64,000 bases of DNA, taken from contig JAEWLJ010000010.1 of assembly GCA_023393455.1 (NCBI GenBank), positions 46,029-110,028 of the forward strand. The letters run 5' to 3'. The notes beneath the pieces are model-generated. The model had not been told where the DNA came from. It was given only the letters and a program-made list of their open reading frames with translations, and did not search any database. Positions within the stretch are counted from its first letter, which is position 1; each line of letters starts with the position of its first letter. The stretch is from Methanobacteriota archaeon. Lineage in GTDB: Archaea > Halobacteriota > Methanomicrobia > Methanomicrobiales > Methanoculleaceae. This document shows, in pieces, positions 25,940-33,570 of this stretch. Made by a program: the position numbers and the translations under genes.

Positions 25940-26643
25940 TCGAAGCCCCTTTCATCGACGGCATCGTCCGGTTCATCTTCGTCGCGATCGTCATCACGGC
26001 CGTCTTCCTGCTCTCGGCCCGGTCGCTCCCCTTCCTGCTCCACACCTACCGGCTGCAGTCGCTCCTGCTCGCAGCACTCGCGGTGGCCATCTTCTTCGCT
26101 GAAGGCCACACGGTTCTCCTCTGGATAGCCGCCCTCACGGTCGCGAGCAAGGTGCTCGTCATCCCCTACTTCATCGGGGAGATCCAGGAGCGGATCAGCA
26201 TCCGCCGCGACCTCGGGTTCCGTTACCTGGCGCCTACGAGCTCGATAATGGTCTCTATCGCGCTGATCGTCGGCGTCTACCTCTCGCTTGGAAACATCCT
26301 CTCACCGGTTCACGCGGATGCCGAACCGATATTCTTCTTCGGCGCGGTCATCGGCATATCGCTGATGCTGATGGGGATGCTCGTCCTCTTCTCGAGGACA
26401 AAGGCGATCACCAAGGTGCTCGGCTACCTCTCGATGGAGAACGGCGTCCTCATCTTCGGCATCTGCGTCACCGAACTCCCGTTCATCATGGACGTCATGA
26501 TCATGATCGACCTCATCATCCTGGTACTCCTGACAACAATCCTCACGGTCGGGATCGATTCGACCATTGAAGCATACGAAGAGAAGATACGGCAGTATTC
26601 GCTCTGGAACTCGCTCTGGAAGGCGCAGGAGGATGCTCCATGA
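25936..26643 (+). CDS. HyfE/NuoK-like membrane subunit
   Basis: A 235-residue, seven-helix hydrophobic subunit of the HyfE family (NuoK-like core with extra helices). Seen: SARSLPFLLHTYRLQSLLLA near residue 25, and SMENGVLIFGI (about 163-173) with the conserved Glu in the membrane. The last segment is a charged tail. Overlaps ATGA-style with neighbours on both sides. It is part of the ion-translocating arm of the complex. Confidence 0.9.
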   Translation: MIEAPFIDGIVRFIFVAIVITAVFLLSARSLPFLLHTYRLQSLLLAALAVAIFFAEGHTVLLWIAALTVASKVLVIPYFIGEIQERISIRRDLGFRYLAPTSSIMVSIALIVGVYLSLGNILSPVHADAEPIFFFGAVIGISLMLMGMLVLFSRTKAITKVLGYLSMENGVLIFGICVTELPFIMDVMIMIDLIILVLLTTILTVGIDSTIEAYEEKIRQYSLWNSLWKAQEDAP

Positions 26644-28124
26644 TCCTCCTCGCCTACCTCGCCATAGCGCTCGCCGCGATCGTCGGGTTCATGCTGATCC
26701 CGTCCCGCCGCGTCCTGCACATCCTCGCCACCGCCGAGAGCGCCGCGGCCCTCGCGGTAACGGGCGTCATCGCCATGACCGTGCCCCTGCCCGCGGCCGA
26801 ACTCGGTCCGGGGACCGGGATCTTCTTTGCCGACCATCTCGGGGTGTTCCTCGCCGCCGTCTCCGGCATAATCTTCCTCTTCGCAAGCCTCTACGCGGGG
26901 GGATACACCGAGCGGCTGATGGAGACGGGTGAACTCAACCCGAACAACCTCAGGCTCTTCTACAGCGGCCTTGCGCTCCTCCAGGTCCTCATCACCCTGG
27001 CGTTCTTTGCGAACAACCTCGGGGTCTTCTGGATCCTCGCCGAACTGACGACGGTCTTCTCCGCCCTCCTCGTGGCGATACTGGCGGCACGGGAGAACAT
27101 CGACGCCGCACTGAAGTACATCTTCATCGCCTCCGCCGCGATGCTCTTTGCGTTTGCCGGCGTCATATTCCTCTTCGAGGCGGCACGCAGCGCCCTCGGC
27201 GAAGGGACGCTTGCCTGGACGACGCTGATGGAGCACGCCTCCTCCCTGCCGCCGACCCTGCTCGTTGCCGCGTTCGTCTTCCTCTTCATCGGGTTCGCCG
27301 CGAAATCGGGGATCTTCCCGTTCCATACGTGGCTGCCTGAGGCACACTCCAAGGCGCCGTCGGCCGTGAGCGCCATCCTCTCGGGCGCTCTCTTGAACGT
27401 CGGGGTCTACGGGATCATCAGGGCTTTCGCTCTCGTCCACCAGACGCCGTTCGCGGAGAAGGTCTCCCTCCTCCTCATCGCGGCGGGTCTCCTCTCGGTC
27501 GGCATAGCGGCGTTTGCCATGCTCTACCAGACGAACCTCAAGAAACTGATCGCGTTCTCGAGCATCGAGAACATGGGTCTCCTCCTCATCGGGATCGGCG
27601 TCGCATCGCCCCTCGCGATCTTCTGGGTGATCGTCCACATGCTCGCGCACTCGCTCACGAAGGCGTCGCTCTTCCTCTCGGCAGGCGTCCTGCACCGGCA
27701 GTACCGGAGCCGCGACCCGGGGGCGGACGACCGGATCGTCGATGTCTTCGACCTGCAGCCGTCGGCGGCCTGGGGCGTGATCCTCGGCACCCTTGCCATC
27801 GCCGGGGTGCCGCCGTTCCCCATCTTCTTCACCAAGTTCTTCCTGCTCGTCCAGGTGGCGACGGTCTCCCCCTGGCTCCTCGCGGCGACGCTCTTGTTGA
27901 TCCTGGTCGCGGTCGCGGGGATGGCGCGGTTCCTTATCCGCGAGTTCTCGGCCAGATCGACCGCGAGCGCCCCGAGACCGAGCAGGTACGCCGCTCCGTT
28001 CGGGATGCGCCTCTCGTTCGTTCTGCTCATCGTCATCATCGCGGTCCAGGGCCTCTGGTTCCCGGCAACGGAGGTCGCGGTGATAACGGCGATCGTCGCC
28101 GAACTCGGGTTCGGAGGTGTCTGA
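26640..28124 (+). CDS. NuoN/HyfF-like proton-pumping membrane subunit
   Basis: A 494-residue antiporter-like membrane subunit, a second ion channel of the HyfF/NuoN group. Seen: FWILAELTTVFSALLVAILA with the conserved Glu, GFAAKSGIFPFHTWLPEAHSKAPSAVSAILSG (Lys, His, Pro signature, about 219-250), FSSIENMGLLLIGIG, and HSLTKASLFLSAGVLH. About 14 helices. It overlaps the preceding gene (ATGA) and ends one base before the GTG of the large-subunit gene. Confidence 0.93.
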   Translation: MILLAYLAIALAAIVGFMLIPSRRVLHILATAESAAALAVTGVIAMTVPLPAAELGPGTGIFFADHLGVFLAAVSGIIFLFASLYAGGYTERLMETGELNPNNLRLFYSGLALLQVLITLAFFANNLGVFWILAELTTVFSALLVAILAARENIDAALKYIFIASAAMLFAFAGVIFLFEAARSALGEGTLAWTTLMEHASSLPPTLLVAAFVFLFIGFAAKSGIFPFHTWLPEAHSKAPSAVSAILSGALLNVGVYGIIRAFALVHQTPFAEKVSLLLIAAGLLSVGIAAFAMLYQTNLKKLIAFSSIENMGLLLIGIGVASPLAIFWVIVHMLAHSLTKASLFLSAGVLHRQYRSRDPGADDRIVDVFDLQPSAAWGVILGTLAIAGVPPFPIFFTKFFLLVQVATVSPWLLAATLLLILVAVAGMARFLIREFSARSTASAPRPSRYAAPFGMRLSFVLLIVIIAVQGLWFPATEVAVITAIVAELGFGGV

Positions 28125-28125
28125 C

Positions 28126-29691
28126 GTGACAGAAGGAGCAATGCTCGCCGAGGCCGGGGAACTCGCCCCCGGCGCCGTGGAAGTCCGGCCGGGAGAGGTC
28201 AGGGTCCGGGTCGCGGTCGGCGATATCGTCACATCCTGCCGCTCTGCCGCAGAACGGGGCTTCGAACTCGTCGATCTCACCTGCGTCGAGGGGTTCGACC
28301 GGGAGGGAGAGGCAAGCCTCCTCTACGGCATGGAGAAGGCGGGTATCCCGGGAACCCTCACGCTCTGGTGCACGCCTGACGGTGGATCGGCCCCGTCTGT
28401 CGACGGTATCTTCTCGTCGGCGTCGTGGTACGAGCGAAAGATCCGCGACCTCTTCGGGATCGATTTCCCGGACGCGTTCGACCAACGAAGGCTCGTCCTC
28501 CACGAGTGCTACCCGGAGGGGTTCCACCCGCTGAAGAAGTCGGTCAAGAACGAGCCGTTCCCGCCGTTGACCACTGTTCCGCCGGAAGATTACCAATTCA
28601 TGCCGGTCGAGGGGAAGGGCGTCTACCAGATCCCGGTCGGGCCGGTGCACGCGGGGATCATCGAGCCGGGCCACTTCCGGTTCAGCGTGGTCGGGGAGAC
28701 CGTCGTGAACCTCGAGGTGCGGATGTTCTACAAGCACCGGGGGATCGAGAAACTCGCCGAGGGGAAGAGGCCGGAGGAGTGCGTCGCCGTCGCGGAAGCG
28801 GTCAGCGGCGACGAGAGCGTCGCGAACGCCCTCGGGTTCGCGCTTGCAATCGAGCGGATCGCGGGCGTCGCCGTCCCGGAGCGTGCGGAGTATCTCAGGA
28901 CGATCTACGCCGAACTCGAACGGATCCATGCCCATCTCGGGAGCATGGCCGGGATGCTCGTGGACGTCGCCTACCCCGTGGGGGCGAGCCGGTTCACGGT
29001 GCTCCGCGAAGAGATCTTCCGCCTCAACCGCGACCTGACGGGATCGCGGTTCATGCGGGGCGCCGTCAGAATCGGCGGGGTGGGCGCGGACCCCTCGGAC
29101 GACCCGCTCCGGGCACTCTCCTACTTCCTGCCCGGCGCAGGGGAGCGGTTCCGGGAGTCGCTGCGGGTCGTCCTCGCCTCGCCGACGGCCATCGACCGGT
29201 TTGCGACAACGGGGGTCATCGAGCCGCGGCTCGTCCGCCCGCTCCACCTCACCGGTCCGGCCGCCCGGGCATCGGGCTCTGTCCGCGACGTCCGCCGCGA
29301 CCACCCCTACGGCGCCTACGTCGATCTCCCCATACCGATGCGGATGCTCACGGGCGGGGATGTTCTCGCCCGGTTCAGCCTCCGGGCGTCCGAGGTGATA
29401 GACTCGCTCGCTATGATCCGATCGTGCCTCGAACGCCTGCCGGACGGCCCGGTGACGGCGGATCTGGGCGACGTGCCGGACGGGTATGCCCGGGCGATGG
29501 TCGAGTCCGCCCGCGGGCAGAACGTCCACCTTGTCCGGGTGAGGGAGGGCGTGATCGACCGCTACTCGGTCAGGACCGCATCCTTCTGCAACTGGCAGGC
29601 GATCCAGCACGCGGTGATGGGCAACATCGTGGCGGACTTCCCGGTGATCAACAAGAGTCTCGACCTCTCCTACGCGGGGACGGATCTCTGA
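28126..29691 (+). CDS. NuoCD/HycE-like large subunit lacking all NiFe cysteines
   Basis: A fused NuoC+NuoD (HycE-type) subunit of about 521 residues. The NuoC part spans about 15-150 (SASWYERKIRDLFGIDFPDA) and the NuoD/hydrogenase-large-subunit part follows (GPVHAGIIEPGHFRFSVVGE, MFYKHRGIEKLAEG). The N-terminal CGxC motif is replaced by SGDE (28804-28815) and the C-terminal DPCxxC by DLSYAG (29662-29679), so none of the four NiFe ligands remains and it cannot be a hydrogenase. GTG 28126 has a good GGAGGTG site; ATG 28141 with AAGGAG is an equal alternative. It probably forms a non-hydrogenase Ehr-type complex. Confidence 0.9.
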   Translation: MTEGAMLAEAGELAPGAVEVRPGEVRVRVAVGDIVTSCRSAAERGFELVDLTCVEGFDREGEASLLYGMEKAGIPGTLTLWCTPDGGSAPSVDGIFSSASWYERKIRDLFGIDFPDAFDQRRLVLHECYPEGFHPLKKSVKNEPFPPLTTVPPEDYQFMPVEGKGVYQIPVGPVHAGIIEPGHFRFSVVGETVVNLEVRMFYKHRGIEKLAEGKRPEECVAVAEAVSGDESVANALGFALAIERIAGVAVPERAEYLRTIYAELERIHAHLGSMAGMLVDVAYPVGASRFTVLREEIFRLNRDLTGSRFMRGAVRIGGVGADPSDDPLRALSYFLPGAGERFRESLRVVLASPTAIDRFATTGVIEPRLVRPLHLTGPAARASGSVRDVRRDHPYGAYVDLPIPMRMLTGGDVLARFSLRASEVIDSLAMIRSCLERLPDGPVTADLGDVPDGYARAMVESARGQNVHLVRVREGVIDRYSVRTASFCNWQAIQHAVMGNIVADFPVINKSLDLSYAGTDL

Positions 29692-29701
29692 GGTGATGAG
29701 G

Positions 29702-30205
29702 ATGTTACCGATACTGAAGAATATCATATCCAGAAGGCCGACCGAGGAGATCTCCCTCTCTGATCCGGAGTTCGAGGCGGTCGGGAGGGAGCTGAAGACG
29801 GCCGTCGATCTCCGGATGAGACGGAGTCTCGCCATCCGCGAACTCGATTCCGGGAGCGACAACGCGACCGAGATCGAGATAAACCTGCTCTCGTCGCCGC
29901 ACTACGACGTGGAGCGGTTCGGCGTCTCGTTCGTCGCATCACCCCGCCACGCGGATCTCCTCCTTGTAACGGGCGCCGTGACGCGGAACATGGAGGTCGC
30001 GGTGAGGAAGACCTACGAGGCGATGCCCGCCCCGAAGTACGTCGTCGCGGTCGGCGACGATGCCTGCGACGGCGGGATCTACCGGGGGACCTACGCGGTC
30101 CTCGGCGGGGTCGATGCCGTCCTCCCCGTCGACCTGAAGATCCCGGGCAACCCGCCCGAGCCGATCGAGATCCTGCGGGGGATCCTCGCGCTGATGACCC
30201 GGTGA
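29702..30205 (+). CDS. NuoB/HycG-like small subunit lacking its 4Fe-4S ligands
   Basis: About 167 residues of the NuoB/small-hydrogenase-subunit family, with a very well kept core: YDVERFGVSFVASPRHADLL, LLVTGAVTRNMEVAV, KYVVAVGD and GVDAVLPVDLKIPG. But each expected cluster ligand is changed: GSCNxCE is GSDNATE (29852-29872), GDC is GDD (30059) and PGCPP is PGNPP (30149). The N2-type cluster therefore cannot form. Fold conservation with ligand loss argues for selection on a structural, non-electron-transfer role. ATG 29702 is preferred because GAGGTG ends six bases before it. Confidence 0.9.
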   Translation: MLPILKNIISRRPTEEISLSDPEFEAVGRELKTAVDLRMRRSLAIRELDSGSDNATEIEINLLSSPHYDVERFGVSFVASPRHADLLLVTGAVTRNMEVAVRKTYEAMPAPKYVVAVGDDACDGGIYRGTYAVLGGVDAVLPVDLKIPGNPPEPIEILRGILALMTR

Positions 30206-30325
30206 GGGTCGGCCGGCAAAAAAGGCACCCTGCGGGGACCACGGCATAACGCCGTACCCGGATGCCAGAGCCGTCCGTACCGTCTCTCTACGACACGGAG
30301 ATCTCCGGTTCGCGGACGCGATGCC

Positions 30326-30718
30326 TTATCCTTGCAGCGTCTGGATCTGGATGAGGTTGCCGCAGGTGTCGTCGAGGACCGCTATGGTCACCCCGGCAGC
30401 GACTTCGGTCGGCTCCAGCGTGAACTTCACGCCCCGTGCTTTGAGCCGTTCATACTCTGCACGGGTGTCCTCAACGCCGAAAGACGCGGCGGGGATATTC
30501 TGCTCGAATATTCCCCTCTTGTATGCCCGGGCCACCGGATTGTCGTCTGGTTCGAGCAGGAGTTCGGTTCCGTCCAGATCGTCGGGGGAGACGACGGTGA
30601 GCCACCGGTAGTCTTCGGCAGAGACGTCGCTCTTCTTCACGAAGCCGAGCGTCCTGGTGTAGAACTCGAGAGCCCGGTCCTGATCGTCCACGAACACGCT
30701 CGTCAGTATGATTTTCAT
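30326..30718 (-). CDS. VOC (glyoxalase/bleomycin resistance-like) family protein
   Basis: A 130-residue vicinal-oxygen-chelate protein. Seen: the two beta-alpha-beta-beta-beta modules, ILTSVFVDDQDRALEFYTRTLGF at the start and VAAGVTIAVLDDTCGNLIQIQ at the end, with the metal-side Glu/Gln positions. Members include glyoxalase I and resistance proteins; the substrate here is unknown. ATG 30718 is preferred to a TTG nine bases earlier. Single gene. Confidence 0.88.
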   Translation of the reverse strand: MKIILTSVFVDDQDRALEFYTRTLGFVKKSDVSAEDYRWLTVVSPDDLDGTELLLEPDDNPVARAYKRGIFEQNIPAASFGVEDTRAEYERLKARGVKFTLEPTEVAAGVTIAVLDDTCGNLIQIQTLQG

Positions 30719-30892
30719 GGCCGTCAATACCCGGAGAACCAGATGTAGGTTTCGGCAACTGTTGGTCCGCTATGCCTTGTTCCCGGGATCAAAATGCTGG
30801 TGCGCCGGGTGATATGGTCTCGCTGACCCTGAGCGTCCTGCGGCGGACCCGAAAGAGAATGTTCGTGCCCTACCGCGATCATACGCGAACTG

Positions 30893-31291
30893 ATGACCCG
30901 CCTCTCCCCCGACCTGATCGCCCCCTGCGGAATGAACTGCGGGCTCTGCATCGGCTATCTCCGGGAGAAGAACCGATGTCCCGGTTGCCGGACGGAGGAT
31001 GCCGGCAGCCTGCCCCGGTCCTGTGCCGGATGTAGCATCAGGACCTGCGAAGACCGCACGGGAGACTACTGCTACGACTGCGCCGGATATCCCTGCCCGC
31101 GGCTGAGACGCCTGGACAAGCGCTACACGACAAAGTACCGGATGAGCATGCCGGAGAACCTCCGCGAGATCCGGGAGCGGGGAATCGCGGCGTTCGTCGA
31201 GCAGGAGGAAGCCCGCTGGAGATGCCCGCAGTGCGGATCCATCCTCTCCGTTCACCGCGATCGCTGCCCGCAGTGCGGCCGGGTGTGGTGA
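30893..31291 (+). CDS. DUF3795-type cysteine-rich protein
   Basis: A 132-residue soluble protein with 16 cysteines. The N-terminal part (residues 1-90: IAPCGMNCGLCIGYL, CPGC, CAGCSI, YCYDCAGYPCPRL) matches the DUF3795 family, which is frequent in methanogens and clostridia and probably binds zinc or Fe-S. A C-terminal zinc ribbon (CPQCGSILSVHRDRCPQCG) is appended. Function unknown. Confidence 0.85.
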   Translation: MTRLSPDLIAPCGMNCGLCIGYLREKNRCPGCRTEDAGSLPRSCAGCSIRTCEDRTGDYCYDCAGYPCPRLRRLDKRYTTKYRMSMPENLREIRERGIAAFVEQEEARWRCPQCGSILSVHRDRCPQCGRVW

Positions 31292-31401
31292 GCACCGCCC
31301 CGCTACTCTGGTTTGTCTTCCACAGATCGACCTCCGGCCGCTTCCCCTGGACCACCCCGGCTGCCGGGTAGTAGACGATGGCCTCCGATCCGGTCGAAGA
31401 T

Positions 31402-32052
31402 TCACCGGGTGGCGGAACCGTATTCCCGCAGGAATGCCGCGGCCAGTTCGTATGCCGAACACACCTTCTCTCTCTCAACCCCCGGCACGCCGCATGCGAC
31501 GATATGCACCGTCGTTGTGGCGAGGGTGATCTTTGTCGTATCGGAGTCGCGGTAGGGGTAGACGGCGACGATCGCGTCTTCATCGGTCAGGATAATCTGG
31601 TTTGTATGGAGCATGACGGGTGCGGCCATCCCGATGCCGAGGAACGCTTCACCCTCTTCTGCAAACCTCATCGAGAGGTCTCCGCCCAGGGTATCGGCAT
31701 CGAACGCGGCGATGGGTATTCCTGTGCGGACCGAGGCCAGGTTATAGGCATCCACCGCGGTGTTGATCGCCGGGAGCATCCTGCCGGCCAGGATCCTTCG
31801 GACCAGCGCCTCCGAGGCGGGCCGCGTCCTGGTCGGATCGACGCCCACCTTCCAGAAGAAGTCCCTGTACGCCCTGAACAGGGGTTCATCCTTGATCCTC
31901 TCCAGCGTATACTGTTCTCTTACCGGGCGGACGATCTCGTCTTTCAGGGCTTTCAGGGGCGGGCTCTTCTCCTGAACCGACAGCCACCCGACATCACCCT
32001 CTGCAACCGAGAGGCCGGGGAATGTGGCAAGAATCTCCTTATGCATCTCCAT
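31402..32052 (-). CDS. B3/B4 tRNA-binding domain protein
   Basis: A 216-residue protein equivalent to the B3/B4 editing-like domain of phenylalanyl-tRNA synthetase beta subunits, here free-standing (COG3382-like). Seen: FFWKVGVDPTRTRPASEALVRRIL (about 66-89), NTAVDAYNLASVRTGIPIAAFD (97-118) and GEAFLGIGMAAPV. The free-standing form may bind tRNA or hydrolyse mischarged tRNA, but this is unproven. It lies just downstream of a RelE-type toxin gene on the same strand (12 bases). Confidence 0.85.
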   Translation of the reverse strand: MEMHKEILATFPGLSVAEGDVGWLSVQEKSPPLKALKDEIVRPVREQYTLERIKDEPLFRAYRDFFWKVGVDPTRTRPASEALVRRILAGRMLPAINTAVDAYNLASVRTGIPIAAFDADTLGGDLSMRFAEEGEAFLGIGMAAPVMLHTNQIILTDEDAIVAVYPYRDSDTTKITLATTTVHIVACGVPGVEREKVCSAYELAAAFLREYGSATR

Positions 32053-32064
32053 GGGTCGCTCTCC

Positions 32065-32346
32065 TCACCTGCGGGAGTACTCTTTATGGGCCTTCTCGAT
32101 CGTCATGATCTTCTCGATCTTGACGACGCTCGCCTCACGCTCGATGATATAAAATACCGTGAAAGATCTGCCGATATGCAGGCGATAGACTGCAGGAGGG
32201 TGGGGATACTCGAGTTTTTCCTTATTTCCTCCCGGAAACGGGTCTTCCTTGAGTTCCAGGATCTCTTCGACGATGATGCGCCGGGTTTTTGGAGGGAGCC
32301 TTTTTACGAACTCCCGTGCCCTTCGCTCGATGACAATGGTAAACAC
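32065..32346 (-). CDS. RelE/ParE-family toxin
   Basis: A 93-residue RelE-type toxin: FVKRLPPKTRRIIVEEILEL, then YRLHIGRSFTVFYIIE and the closing KIEKIMTIEKAHKEY, in the order and length expected. RelE members cleave mRNA in the ribosome; ParE members poison gyrase, and the two cannot be separated here. It follows its antitoxin gene by 21 bases. Confidence 0.9.
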   Translation of the reverse strand: MFTIVIERRAREFVKRLPPKTRRIIVEEILELKEDPFPGGNKEKLEYPHPPAVYRLHIGRSFTVFYIIEREASVVKIEKIMTIEKAHKEYSRR

Positions 32347-32367
32347 GCTCTCCTGCTCCCCGGCGCG

Positions 32368-32592
32368 TCAGTCGTCCTGCAGGATCTCGTCCGGGTCGAA
32401 GGCCACGAACTCGCCGGTCTCATCGATCTCGGCGATCATCCGCCAGTCGCGGTAATCCTGTTCGCGCCGGATCATCCCGGCAAGCAGTTCATCGTAGCTC
32501 TGCCCGGCCTCCTTGAGGTTGTGCAGGTCCCTCCAGGTGGGCTCTTTCACGGGAATACGCTTGATCTGATTGCCGGCTTCACTCGAAGACAT
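32368..32592 (-). CDS. Antitoxin of the RelE-type pair
   Basis: A 74-residue protein with a short DNA-binding-type start (IKRIPVKEPTWRDLHNLKEAGQSYDELLAGMI) resembling archaeal VapB/RelB-like antitoxins, and an acidic tail (IDETGEFVAFDPDEILQDD) that would bind the toxin. It is the first gene of the pair. A TATA box overlaps the inverted repeat at 32623-32643, consistent with autorepression. Confidence 0.85.
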   Translation of the reverse strand: MSSSEAGNQIKRIPVKEPTWRDLHNLKEAGQSYDELLAGMIRREQDYRDWRMIAEIDETGEFVAFDPDEILQDD

Positions 32593-32622
32593 ACCTGAAT
32601 CTGGGTCTGCATGCTACTTATA

Positions 32623-32643
32623 ATTGTGCACACTTGCCACAAT
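32623..32643. promoter_or_regulatory. Inverted repeat at the toxin-antitoxin promoter
   Basis: ATTGTG (32623-32628) and CACAAT (32638-32643) are perfect six-base arms with a nine-base spacer, about 31-51 bases before the antitoxin ATG and next to the minus-strand TATA-like TTATAAGTA. The location fits an autoregulatory operator. Confidence 0.45.
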
Positions 32644-32901
32644 GTGCCATATGATCACCCGGGTGCTGTGCCGGGTGCCAGCCGATACGATGTCTTTACG
32701 TTCCGCCGGCAGGCAGGAACGGCCCACAGCGCCGGCAGGTGCAGGATCGACTGTCCCCTTTGAGCACCGTTTCTCCAGATGCTCACTTTTTGCCTTTGCC
32801 GGACTTTGTGGCTGTGTTGTTCGGGTTGAGCGGATTCGTCCTGTTGTGCAAACAATATCCGGCCGCTCTCCGGAGTGCTTGACCCGGGGGCGTTTGCCCG
32901 G
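32644..32901. other. Intergenic stretch without recognisable gene
   Basis: Between the toxin-antitoxin promoter and the zinc-ribbon remnant I see no coding sequence that looks real. CCCGGG arms at about 32883-32902 flank GGCGTTTG and could form a small hairpin just before the remnant. Confidence 0.4.
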
Positions 32902-33089
32902 GTGAGAGTCGAACTCGGCCGGTGCGACGTCTGCGGGACGGGGAAGGCGGTCTACCGCTCGCGGGAGGCGCAGGCGAAGATCTGCGAGGAACGACTTCCC
33001 CTCCGGGGAAGGAGTTCGAGCACTGTTAGGTGCGAGGGTGTTATGCGAGGCTGGTGCGGAAGTGGAATAAGGGGGAGGGGGTGCGGTGA
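32902..33089 (+). pseudogene. Decayed zinc-ribbon protein with an internal insertion
   Basis: Two parts of a small zinc ribbon. From GTG 32902: VELGRCDVCGTGKAVYRSRE and AQAKICE. Then, after about 50 inserted bases and a frame change, CYARLVRKWNKGEGVR to the TGA at 33087-33089. The insertion is bounded by two copies of TGCGAG. Joined, the parts give the expected CxxC...CxxC ribbon seen in methanogen small proteins. As it stands the first frame runs into unrelated sequence. Confidence 0.65.
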
Positions 33090-33124
33090 ACACGTCAGAT
33101 ATCGGACACACACCAAAACAGAAG

Positions 33125-33167
33125 ATGTCCGATAATGTCCGATAAATGTCCGATAAATGTCCGTTAT
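33125..33167. repeat. Four tandem ATGTCCGATAA repeats
   Basis: ATGTCCGATA, ATGTCCGATAA, ATGTCCGATAA and the degenerate ATGTCCGTTAT lie end to end with an 11-base period (about one helical turn). An inverted copy TATCGGACA is at 33100-33108. This resembles iterons or a multi-site operator. No replication gene is nearby. Confidence 0.7.
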
Positions 33168-33210
33168 CTTGCAGGGTATATTCTCGACACATCAGGCTTC
33201 CCGGGACGCG

Positions 33211-33306
33211 ATGGCACGGGAGGCTATCGAGCTCTCCATTGAGCATCTCCAGGAGAAGAAGGAACCGGTGCTTGAGGGGGCTCACCCTCTACCGACCGCT
33301 ACGTAA
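33211..33306 (+). pseudogene. HicB-like C-terminal fragment
   Basis: A 31-residue frame, MAREAIELSIEHLQEKKEPV, closely matching the helix of the HicB protein at 34879 (MAREAIEVYLEDLQEKGEEI). The N-terminal beta-sheet of HicB is not present in any frame upstream. It is a remnant of an extra HicB copy and overlaps the 3' end of the leftward HicB gene by 25 bases. Confidence 0.6.
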
Positions 33307-33500
33307 ATTGCTGAAGACCGTGACGGCGGAACCGGGAGCCCATCCTCCCAGAGCCCCTCGATGTGGAACTCAATCGCTTCGTGCATCCGCTCTTCCACTT
33401 CCTCGCGGGTCGCTCCGGTGGCCACGCACCCCGGAATGTCCGGGGAGTATGCCGAGTAGTTGCCGTCGGTCTGCTCGACGATGACAAGAAATCGATACAT
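33282..33500 (-). CDS. HicB-family antitoxin-like protein, solitary
   Basis: A 72-residue HicB-type protein: YRFLVIVEQTDGNYSAYSPDIPGCVATG followed by EEVEERMHEAIEFHIEGLWEDG. It is the partial RNase H-like antitoxin fold without a DNA-binding tail. No HicA toxin (small double-stranded RNA-binding domain) lies on either side, so it is an orphan or serves a toxin elsewhere. It is 70 bases downstream of the MazF gene on the same strand. Confidence 0.87.
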   Translation of the reverse strand: MYRFLVIVEQTDGNYSAYSPDIPGCVATGATREEVEERMHEAIEFHIEGLWEDGLPVPPSRSSAIYVAVGRG

Positions 33501-33570
33501 TATTCAATCCTTTCAGCCCTGCCTCTTTAAGAACACTGTTCAACGTTCCCGGAGCGAGATCGTCCGCCGG

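Noticed and set aside
26424..29862. Two minus-strand open frames of over 600 residues under the NuoN-like and NuoCD-like genes
   Set aside because: They are rich in Arg, Asp and Glu in shadow patterns of GC-rich genes and have no recognisable domains.
23064..30205. Annotation of the operon as a formate hydrogenlyase or Ech hydrogenase
   Set aside because: The NiFe and small-subunit cluster ligands are absent and there is no ferredoxin or formate dehydrogenase subunit.
32368..32592. AbrB/MazE-type antitoxin
   Set aside because: The fold and motifs fit a short helical VapB/RelB-like antitoxin instead, and its partner is RelE-like.
33125..33167. CRISPR array
   Set aside because: The repeats are 11 bases with no spacers and no cas genes are present.
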